Shown here in pieces: positions 32,253-52,400 of a DNA stretch of 64,000 bases (its first letter is position 1; each line of letters starts with the position of its first letter). The position numbers and the translations under genes were made by a program. The notes beneath the pieces are model-generated. The model worked only from the letters and a program-made list of their open reading frames with translations. It had not been told where the DNA came from and ran no database searches. This DNA comes from Aplysia californica (Eukaryota > Mollusca > Gastropoda > Aplysiida > Aplysiidae), in NCBI RefSeq assembly GCF_000002075.1, contig NW_004797286.1, positions 2,296,566 through 2,360,565 on the forward strand. Reading direction: 5' to 3'.

Positions 32253-33019
32253 TTCGGTGTCTTCTCGGACCATTAACCTTTACTAGCTTTATATAGATCT
32301 ATATCTGGTCCTACAGTTGGCGCCTGGCGCCAGTTTATGCATAAAAAAAAAATATTCATGTTTGTGCCGACAGGTGTTTACGATGCCAGTGGCGAATCCT
32401 CAACCGCTGGCTTGTAAAATTGTAAATTGATTTGTTTGACCTTCTGAAAGTCAAATGAACTAACGCGCTCTAAATACGTAATAATATGCAGCCTTCCTCA
32501 CCCCACCCCAGCTCTCAAAATTGCACCTTCTGTGTTTAGGCTATTATTACTATCCTTTGATTTCTTTCTGAGAACAGCATTCTGTGTTGATAATTAAAAA
32601 AAAAGTAGAGAATATAAAAAACGAAATAATGCATGATGTGATGTTGTTGCTTCAGCCTGTTTGTCGTAGCTCGTTTAATTCAGAAACAAGTTAGGTACAA
32701 AAGCATTTCCGGTGAAAGATTGTTTTCATTCGATACCGAGCATGAGCTATGTGCGACGTTCTCTTTCGTTGGTGTATCTGAGCTGAGGAGCATCTTTTCG
32801 CATTCCTACAATACTTGAATACCGTGCGGATTATGGAAATTATGGTAACTAAGAGATAGAAGGAAATTCAACCACCATGTCATAGTTTCTCGTGTTGGAG
32901 AACTTTTCGTTTCGCACTGCTCCTCCGCCTCAGCGGCTTTCAGCGTCGACCTCCCTCCCAGCTTGGGCTTGTGAGAATTGACGAGTGGGCCTGTGAAAAG
33001 ACCCGAAGAAGCCTGTATC

Positions 33020-42439
<9,420 letters not shown>

Positions 42440-42649
42440 GAGAAGAACCAAGCACATCTATGAATGGTTATTGAGTTATTGAGGGTGTCTGTTGAGCACA
42501 AATATGTTATTGTTAGTAAAATAATGAAAAAAAATCCAACCTCTCAACAGATCATAATATTTCATGTGCTGAGAATTGTGTTTATTATTATTTATTGATA
42601 GTGGGAGGTGATTGGGGACTTGTTTGTATTGTTTCGTTTATTATTGAAT

Positions 42650-43060
42650 GTGTGTCATGACGCGGCGGAATCGGGTGCTCGTCAATTTTGGGGCATATGG
42701 AGTTATTTGCATCATCTTAAAGCTTGTTTATTTGTCTTACTTTTAGTGAAAAAAATACCTTCCATCTTGAACAGAAGTCGAGATATTTGCTATCGAAGGA
42801 GGTAGAATTAGCAACAAAATTTCCACCTAATTTTGTTGACTTTCAAAGCTTGAGAGTGCTTGGAAACTGCAAATTTACATTTTTTGTGCCTCTAATCAAC
42901 CTCTAATCAACGTTCATTTTCATATATGGACATAAAAGGTATTGAGCCCAAAAATGAAAGTTAGATAAAATTGCCAAACTGGTGGAAAAATTCCAGTTAC
43001 TTCGATTTCATTTTTTGGACGAGCATTTGATTTCATCACGATACCTCTCATGTAGAAGGT
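42650..43060 (+). mobile_element. MITE of the ATCAGGTGCTC family
   Basis: The left end GGAATCGGGTGCTCGTCAAT and right end TTTTGGACGAGCATTTGAT are inverted. Body blocks match 6207-6655 read on the opposite strand. It starts ~210 bp after the CCDC89-like stop. Confidence 0.7.
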
Positions 43061-44694
43061 GAAGTGAAGATGAAGTTTTTTCGTTTAGAACATGATGGAT
43101 GAAAATACGTTAAGACTTCTATCAATGAGCTATGGTGAAAAAATGTTTTATCTTGCGTTGAAGAAACCTTATATTTCAGACCCCAAAAGCATCAAAACTA
43201 GCTATTTCCTTTATCTTAGCCTTCATAAGAATGATATTTTTGAGTAGGTGTCCTTTAGTCCTCACTGACAGACTTGTGAGGTATTGCATGTATCAATCAA
43301 CTTGACTATATATAAGGGAGGCAAGATGTATAGGTCTATCATGCTATGGAAGACAAAAATGATCAGATTCAAGCTATCTTCCAGGGGTTTTAGTTTGAAG
43401 GATCTTGTTGGGACTGTCAAAGAATTTAAGGCTTTATGGATTGACATTTACATTTCAGTGGGTACTACATTGCACTGGTGCATTGAATATAGAGCATGCT
43501 TGTCTTAGGGACATGAGAAGCTGTTGGTGTAGGGTTGTTTTCATGAGGAATTTGAGTTCTGAGATCCGGATCCTCGGGTGTCACATTAGATTTTGGCAGT
43601 GAGATGCTAAACAGCTGGATATTCTATGTATCCTACAGTTTCAGTGAAATGAAAATGAAAGAGCAGAAAGCAATGTTTATCTCTGAAGGAGGTATTTCTG
43701 GCAAAGTACTTTAAATTTATACTGTTGATTTGCTTTACAAGCTTATTTTATCTGTCTACATGGAAACATACGATTCTGGTTATTTTTTGCTAATTTTTGT
43801 TCCATGAATACTTTTGATATGTATCTGGACCCAATGCCATTAGACATGTGAACCAGAGCCAAAGTAGTTGCTCTTCACCAGTGAGTTAGTTATATGCTAA
43901 GCTGTGATCACTGGGAAGAGGGATGGTAGGCTGTAAGGCATACATGGTTAAAAGCAGAAATCCTTTCTATTGATTCTCAGAATGACAGAAATGACATTCA
44001 ATCGGTTAGTACATTCTCTGAGCAACATTCTCTTTTTGAAATAATTAAGCCTTGATTACTCAGCAACATAGTGTTTTATTTTATGTCACAAGCAAAACAG
44101 TTCAATCTGATTCGTATACTGAGTCTGGCTTAGGTCATTGGTGATTGATAATTACTGTTTTATTTGAACAATGCAAATCACATTCAGTATCAATAACTTC
44201 AACTCTTAAAATTTGTCATGGGGTCTGTTGTTGCTTTGGAGTAAACAATTAGTCTATAAATAGTTCTAGAAGCTCTTGCAGCAATAATTTCAAAGAGTGT
44301 GGGTGTGTGTATTTTATGTATGATTGTAAAATGATTTGTAGTTCTTACGAGCTCTTCAGTACTTTTTTATTTTCATGTCATCATTGATTGAGATAAATAA
44401 TAATTTGAATCGTACATCGTTCTGCCAAAAACATGTTTTGAAGATGCAGTTGCTTTATCTTTTACAGAAGAATAAGGGAGTTTGCTGAAGTGTTGATAGT
44501 TTTACAAGACTTTTTTTTAACGTTTGCTGTATGTTCATGTATTTAAGCTGTGTTTTATCTTAAACAGGAGTTGAAGTTTTGAACAAAGTAATTCAGAGGT
44601 TCCGATGTACTGGAATGTCAGGCAATGGTCGAAGAAGGCTCGTGGCAATGTTTTAAAATATGACATTCCTCTTTACAAAGTTTTTACAGTTATA

Positions 44695-45463
44695 CAGTAG
44701 AACACGGCTGTAGTGGGACATTTGGTTCCAGAAGAAAAATCCCGCTGTAGGTGAGTTCCCGCTATAGGAATGTAAAGGAGAAATTACCGACAAATTTCTT
44801 TAAATCCACTTGATTAACCCCCTTCCATATCGATGAAATTTGCGCTTTTGATTAGTCTTTCTTTTCTTGTTAACTTCGTTGGTTATCTCGGCCTTTAATT
44901 TGAGTGAGAAGCGTTTCCTTTTCTCTTTGTTGGAAGCCATCTTTTTCTCAGTCTCGTTGCCTGTGCTGTCTCTCTTACTGGTAGGCCAACTGTAGAGCTG
45001 GTGAAGTGGATGCATGCGTATGCCTATGAGAATCAATGATCGCAATTCAATGAATCAGGAATCTCACACTACATGCTCTCCTCTTCTATTACTTTTTGGC
45101 CTAGCCTAGGCCTAGGGCTATGGCCAATACACTCTCATACTGAGCGCCTAATCTATGGAACATCACTTTTAGAGTTGCTCACGTAACTCGTCTCTCCGCA
45201 CCATCTTTCTCTGCCACTTGCCCCACCTCACTCATCACTGGACTGGCCAATCACAACGCCGTTGACTGCCTGTTCGGAGCCCGCCTACAGCCTTCCCAAT
45301 CCCCGTCCCCCCAGCCAGAGCTCGCTCGATCTCTCCCGCTGTTTCCGAGTTTGGGCCTTTCCTTGCCCCACTAAACCTGAGCACAGGTAATTGAGTTTAC
45401 ATACCAAAAAAAAGGGGGGGATTCCAGTAAGGTCCCATTGTAGGGTGGGACCATGTTCTACAG
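44695..45463. mobile_element. pogo-like non-autonomous element, TA target site
   Basis: The left end CAGTAGAACACGGCTGTAGT and the reverse complement of the right end, CTGTAGAACATGGTCCCACC, are flanked by TA on both sides. The interior carries no transposase frame. Confidence 0.7.
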
Positions 45464-46317
45464 TATTTGCTGTACTTTTTACCTCATTTCTTCTTATACA
45501 GGGCCGACTTACAGGCACTTGTCAATGTAGAAGGATAAAATGATATGTAGGAAATTAATTGTTAGTAATGTAGCTTTATATGTATCCGTTTAGATGTATT
45601 ATATTCAAGTTGTTCATTACATTTTTTTGTTCTTAGCTGCAAAGATATTTGATTTTGTTTAAGTTATGCTGGCATAGTTGCATTTGCTGTTTTCTTTGAA
45701 ATTCCTTAAATTATTGTAATGTTTTATGCCAGCTTCAACATGATTTAAAGGATGGAAGTATTGCTCCTGCCCCACTTTTCAGGGCTGCATGGAATCCATG
45801 CAGAAAGGCAGAGACACTGACAATACTTTTCCTTTATGGAAATAGAACTCATGTCTTTTGTATACATGTTGAATAAGACAAGATACTGCTGATTTAGTCC
45901 TGTGCATTGCTTAAAATTTACTTAATTTATTTTGTATCCTTTTATGTACTTACCTCAACCAGCATTTTGTAGCAGGCATCTGCTGAATTAGGCACAGAAT
46001 ATGCCATCATCACAGGGTACAGAATATAGATCAATGAAGCACAAACACATGTCTGCAATGAGCGAGCAGTTCCGACTTTTTGACACATTTGCCAAACTTA
46101 TCAGGTCTTTTGTATTTCTTAGAATTAAAGTAAAAAAGTGACAAGATGAAGATCTATTAGGCTGTAACTCAATTGCCTGTAGTGATTGAACAGCGCCTAC
46201 TACTTTTATGTAATAACTTGACGCAATTGCCAAACTTTTAAGGTCCTTTGTATTTTTTTGGACTTTCCCTGTAATTGTATGAAGAATCATTTTATTGTCT
46301 TTTTGATAGCTGAGCAT

Positions 46318-46420
46318 TTGGGTCCCTATTGGGGCATTGGCTGAGAGAACCTGTTTTAGAAAGATTTTGTCTCAACCTATGAGAACAAAATTGTCTTATA
46401 AGTGCTATTACCATTATATC
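46318..46420 (+). repeat. possible family C SINE fragment
   Basis: GGTCCCTATTGGGGCATTGG and TGAGAGAACCTGTTTTAGAA resemble the body of 4380-4600. Weak. Confidence 0.35.
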
Positions 46421-47034
46421 GAGAAAATAGTTTGAAAATTTTGGCTTCCTAAAATTTAATTTGTTTGCTCTTTTGAATTTTTCGACTTGCTTTTTATGAT
46501 AGATGTATCATTGAAGGCAATTGTAGTCCGGTGTAGTATGTACTTTAAACATAATTGTTTTAAAGTTATTTCCTAGGTTTTAGTTTTAGCCATTTTGGCT
46601 CTTGAGACAATTTTGCTTTCTTAGGCAGATCAATTGTACGTGGTTTTCTTACGAGTTTCTACAGACCCTTTTAGTGGATTTGATTGCTCGGTGTCCTATT
46701 ACCAAAAGAAATGGAAATTTGTGTGACTGATGAAAGATATGGTGATATAGATATATACATGTACATGTTTCACTTTATTCTTGAAGTTTTCCAGTGTCCA
46801 ACAATGGGGCAAAGTTGTGAAAAAAAGATACTTTTATGTTTACATCTCTACTGCTGATTTGCTCATATTCTTTATTTAAGATTTTCGCAAGAAGTCCCAA
46901 ATTACCAAAATTTTATCTGCCATTATTGCCAAATAAGAGGTTTTGTTTTATTTATATTCCGACTATTTATTTATTGCAGACAAGAATATCCTGTATGTTT
47001 ATATAATAGAGAGACAGAAAAATGTCATTGCCAA

Positions 47035-47040
47035 AATAAA
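47035..47040 (+). terminator. candidate polyadenylation signal
   Basis: AATAAA followed by AT-rich sequence. It could end a long CCDC89-like 3'UTR. No experimental support. Confidence 0.25.
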
Positions 47041-47744
47041 AGTAATATATGCATAGTGTTTTCACCTTGATGTTCATTTTATTTAACCCTTTACTGACTG
47101 CTTATAAATGTTCTATGTTTTTGTTGGCACTACTGAGATCTTGAAGCTGGCTGTGGCAACCATATGTGCTAGCCAGAGTCAACCTGAGCTGTGTTGGATA
47201 CAGCATCCCATCCCAAGAATAGAAACAACTGATGAGATTATCTTCCTTGTGCTGAACTTGAACTCCATTATAATTACAACTGCACTTGTAAGATAAAGAG
47301 CCTAACTTTAACTAATCAGATCTTCACCACTGAATGTGCTATATAGCATATATTTTATTTTAAAAATGAGTTCTCAAACACTGCTCTTATATTGATCTGT
47401 AATATGTGCTGTGGTGCCAACATATTTTGTAGCATGAAAAACTTACTTTAGTTTGTGATGTTTTGTTTCTTTTGGCATGGTTTTCACCCTCTCAATCTTG
47501 AAGATGAGGAAAAAAATGCATCATTGTAGACTGTTTGTCTCTTGCTACGTTGTGTATTGATGTAGAGGCGATCATCAGCTGTTGTTTCATGAACTGATCT
47601 GGACTGTGGATATAAAAAAAGAAAGAAAACAAATGAAGGTATTCTAAAAGATTTACACTGTTGATTGAAGTTACACACTTCTCCCTTGGCATCCACTTGA
47701 AAAGGATCTGAGTATGTGTCTTCTGGGACTTTAAAAAGGCTATA
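47041..47744. other. intergenic, nothing recognised
   Basis: No supported gene, RNA or repeat was found; a short TATATA run is at 47742-47752. Confidence 0.45.
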
Positions 47745-47860
47745 TATATATATCCTTCTCAGGCTTGGTTTGGCCCTGACAGGCAGAGTTGAGTCTCACT
47801 TCCTATATGATCTAAATTGTGTAGAAATGGGCGTAACAAAAACACCACCTACATTTTAAA
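47745..47860 (+). repeat. SINE family B, head-truncated
   Basis: CTTCTCAGGCTTGGTTTGGC and CCTGACAGGCAG, then CTATATGATCTAAATTGTGT. Confidence 0.7.
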
Positions 47861-48059
47861 AAATCCTCCAAAGAAAACACGCTTGACATAGAAAAGAGAG
47901 GAAGGAAGTTCCCAACCTATTCAGAAGGAAGGGAAATAAAATGAACAGGCACAAAGTCAAAAGAGGCTTATACCAAGACTTAAAAATAAACAGTGATGAA
48001 AAGCCTCAATAAAGGCTGGCATCATTGGATGTATACTACACACTGATGATAGTGTGGAG

Positions 48060-48605
48060 GCTCTCGTGGTCTAGATATTATAGGCCTATGGTGTTTGCTT
48101 CTCATTCAAAAGGTTCCAGATCGAAACCTGACATGCAGTGACGGAAAACTTTTCTCTCTCTTATTTCCTTTTACCTCCTTAATTCCTGCTCTTTAATAAT
48201 ATTCCAGATCTGTCATATCTGCTTTCATCTCCACTTTCTGCTGCCTCCTCCTTGCCCCCCAACCCCCCTGTCTCTTGGTCCTGACTCTTTTGATCTACTG
48301 CTACTCCTGGTTCCTTCTGCTGTCTTTCACCCACTTTCCTGATCTTAAAGGGCAGGTAAGACCGAACACCTATACTTGTAGCCTTCTCGGGTAAGGGTGA
48401 AAAAAATCTTGGGGGCCCTGTGTGTACAAGATGCACATGTTAAAGATCCCTTGGAGTGGTCCTAAAATCGATAAAAGTAGACTTAGGCCACCACTCAGGC
48501 AAAATTCAAAATTGTTTTTACCAAATTGAAAATGCTTAAATGTGTTCTGGGCACTCATATCGCCTTATGCAGTTGCGAGCGCCGTAAAACACTTACTAAA
48601 ACAAA
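48060..48605 (+). repeat. long SINE joining a tRNA-like head to the hairpin tail
   Basis: A tRNA-like head (GGCTCTCGTGGTCTAGATAT, then a weak B-box-like CCAGATCGAAACCTG) is followed by a ~350-bp body with CACATGTTAAAGATCCC. It ends in the family hairpin (GGCACTC near 48550, GAGCGCC near 48578) and GTAAAACACTTACTAAAAC. It may be one full-length element or a chance join. Confidence 0.55.
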
Positions 48606-49412
48606 CAGATGAATGAAATAGACTATGAAATAGATAAAGCTGAATGAGTTTAGGTACGTATGTAATGGTAATTCTTTTTCAATAAAAATTATGAAAAGCG
48701 TCATAGAAATCAAGGGACGCTACTTTAATATTATTTGACCTTCGGCCTTCTGCCTTTTGCATTTTGCAGTAGTTTCGCTTTCACAGGTTGGTTAGCTGTT
48801 GCTATAAAATTGATACTATTTTTCATATATAAACAAATAGATCTGGACCATAATGTCTTCTATTTCTGACCACGACTAGACCCTGAGAATAATGTATAAA
48901 GTTTGAATTATTTGGGTCTCTTTGGAAATTGCCTTCCCGTTTGTTTACATGAAGAAACAGTAAAGAGTAAGAAAGCCAAAGAGTAAAAGTAAAGCCAATG
49001 GAATGGGAAGGCAATTTCCAAAGAGCCCCGAATTGTTTTTAGTTTACTGTTTTCTCCCCAGGGGTAAATCTAGAATCTAGGACGCAATTTTCAGTCTAGA
49101 TTCTAGATTACAAGATTGTCTAGAGTGTAGTGATAGTGTAACTTAAATAGAATAGACCTATTTACTATCTTGATCTTGGCTACTAATTTAACTAGATCTA
49201 CAATCATTCTCAGCATACTGTGACGAGTCATGAGTGTGGCTTAGATCTACTTGTGGCTGCGGCTTCTCTTTGATTTCTGATTTCACTCCACAGTTAGCCT
49301 TCCACTCCACTTAGACCCCTTTTTCCCGTTTTGCGCAGTTGTCAGTTGTGGATAAGAATAAGAAAGGCTACCCCCACTCAAGGCCAAGGTACATACAGCT
49401 GAGATCGGCAGC

Positions 49413-52400
49413 ATGAGTGTGAACGTTGACCCAGATGCCAGTGGTGACCCTGAAATAAAGGAGTTGAAGGAGACAGTTTATGGTGAGGTTTTTATAAAGC
49501 AAGTGGCTATTCTCCGGCGTCGTGCCGGTCAATAGCTCGGCAGCTATTCTCCGGCGTCGCGCCGGTCAATAGATCGGAAGCTATTCTCCGGCGTCGCGCC
49601 GCTGGTGTATTACTAATGAATCATTTATTTTGTCTGCGCAGATTTTGAGATACAATAACTAGGCCTAGTAAGTCTACCTTTCATTATATTTTATCTATAA
49701 ATAATTGTCTAACGTAACTTTATTCATTTGTTTTGGTCGTCCAACTGTATGAAAGTGAAAACTTTGTTAATTTGTATAAAAAAGAGTGTAAAAAAATCAC
49801 TGCATTAAAGAAGGAGGTAAAAAAATCAAGTCTTCAGAGAGGAACTTGTCTATGGAAGTATTGTCTTTGCCTCTGTGAAGAATGGCAAGTACAGGCATCA
49901 TCCCACTACAGGTGAACGCCCAAATCAGTCTACATTTCGGAGCGGCTGTGAATTCGTCATTAAATTATGATCGTTTGATGGAGATTTTCTAACTGTGACT
50001 CATCACGGCCCAAATCACAACCTTGAATGTACCCAAGAGGAATTCAGGCACTATCCCTCACAGAGAAGTCTGGACGCAAAGCAAACAAATAAAGTACGGG
50101 AGATGGTCAAGCTAGATGCGAACAAAAAACTTGTACAGGCCCACGTTGAAGAAGATACAAATAAGGTTGTTCTGCTAAAGGACATCCACATCATCTTCAG
50201 AGCAACTTGTAGCACTCAAAATAATTCTGAATTGGAAGAATTAAGGCAGTTTGTGTCTGAAAATCTATCGTCTGTATCAATGGAAGTGGCGCGAAGTGGT
50301 GATGAAGTTATAGGAATTTTTTTCCAAGACAAATAGATGAAAGAGGTATTTGCAAAATTCCCTGAAGTGCTACTAGTGGACACTACCTATAAAGTAAGTT
50401 GCCGGGACATGCCCCTCTATTCCATTGTGATTATTGATGGAAACATGGAAACCCACCCTGTATGCTTTTTTCTTGTAGCAAAGGAAGATGAGGTCACATT
50501 GCGTAAAATGATTCAAATTTTCAAGGTAAGCGCTGATATTGAATGCTTGATAAAAATCTTTGTACTGTGGTAGACAACAAATTATCTTTGCATGTTAGTT
50601 TCAAAGACTTTGAAAGTCTCTGAAAATGTATTTAACTGAAAAACTTTGAAAGTCATTGAAAACATCAAAGTTGATATATTTTCAATAATTTTGTTCAATT
50701 AATTGTGTAAATAAGATAAGATAAGATAACATACATCTTTATTGCCCATTACCTGGCACATTGGTTTGTTGTTTCACCACGTACACACATACATACACAC
50801 ACACACACTCACACACACATACACACACACACACATGCACACACACACAGGCTTACAGGCACATGCATGCATAATATATATGAACAGCAATATAAAGAAT
50901 ACTAATCTCAAGCTAGATAGAATCTACATACTCAATGTTATTCTGATGCATGCTTGATACCAGCACTTACAATGGAATGGTTTTTCTGTATCTTTATGAC
51001 AAAAATGCCAGGTGGACTGAGACAAAAATAGCCATTTCGGATAAGGACTTCACGGAAAGACTTGTTTTCAAAATGCCAGAGATAACAATGCAGATTTGTC
51101 TGTTTCACATTTTACGGACATTTGCCCGAGAGATGACTACTGCGAAAGCCAACATAACATCAGAGCAGAAAACCAGGCTATTGGATCTCCTCCAGCAAAT
51201 TGGCTAAAACCAAGGAAGAATACAGTGCAAAGCATAGTCATCTAAATGAGATTCACCATAGGTGGACACGCAGCCACTATTCGATGGAGGTGACGACAGA
51301 AGAAGGAGGAATTTCAGTGACAGAGGTGACAGCACCAGAAGCACCAAAAATGCTCGGCCACAACCAGAAATACAAGAAGGCGCATCTTGCTCTCAACTCA
51401 ATTGCCACAATAATGGCCCAAAGGGACATGGAAACATTCAATTTGAAGATGGAACAGATGAATGGGCTGCTAGATGTGTTCCAAAAAGAAAAACATTTCC
51501 TTATTTTAGAAATTGTTGATGACCCTGAGCCTACCAATGCTCCTCGTCCCAACACTATTGCAGACCCTTTGCTCGACCCTGAGTCTACCATTGCTCCTCG
51601 TCCCGACGCTATTGTCGACCCTGAGTCTACCATTGCTCCTCGTCCCGACGCTATTGTCGACCCTGAGTTTACCATTGCTCCTCGTCCTGACACTATTGTC
51701 GACCCTGAGTCTACCATTGCTCCTCGTCCCAACGCTATTGTCGACCCTGAGTCTACCATTGCTCCTCGTCCCAACGCTATTGTCGACCCTGAGTCTACCA
51801 TTGCTCCTCGTCCCAACGCTATTGTCGACCCTGAGTCTACCATTGCTCCTCGTCCCAACGCTATTGTCGACCCTGTATCTACCACAAACGATGCATCGTC
51901 GTCACTGCAAGGCCTGAAGTTCCCCGCTAAACGTTAACATCGTGGTCGGCCTAAGGGAGCTGCCACATCAGCTATTGGACTTCCCAGGAAGAGAACACGC
52001 ATCCAAGTTTTGCCTTTCGCTATTGCTGACCCTTCGATGGACCCTGAGCCAATCAATGCTCCTCGTCCGGACGCTATTGCAGACCCTTTGCTCGACTCTG
52101 AGCCTACCGTTGCTCCTGCTTCCGACGCTATTGCAGTTGCATACCCTTCGCTCGACCCTGGGCCTACCATTGCTATTCCGCACTCTATTTCAGACCCTGC
52201 TCTTGACTCTGTGTCTACCACAGATGATGCATCATCGTCATTGCAAGGCCTGAAGTTGCCCGCTAAAAGTAAATAACATCGATTTCGGCCTAAGGGAGAT
52301 GCCACATCAGCTATTGGACTTCCCAGGAAGAGAACACGCATCCAAGTTTTGCCTTTCGCTAGAAAAGATTTAAAGACAAAGCAAGACATGATGCTTAACT

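Larger units (their letters stand above)
42440..47040 (+). other. downstream of CCDC89-like gene, possible long 3'UTR
   Basis: No gene-like frame. Apart from the MITE at 42650-43060 and the pogo-like element at 44695-45463, most of it lacks recognised repeats. The only good AATAAA noticed near its end is at 47035-47040. How far the transcript reaches is not known. Confidence 0.35.

Noticed and set aside
51277-51885. 202-codon - strand frame with [14 protein letters not shown]-type repeats
   Set aside because: A shadow of the + strand 42-bp minisatellite. The + frame carries the recognisable PHD finger and transposase context.
51513-52253. Leu/Pro-rich + strand frames over the minisatellite
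   Set aside because: Out-of-frame readings of the same repeats, with no domain.
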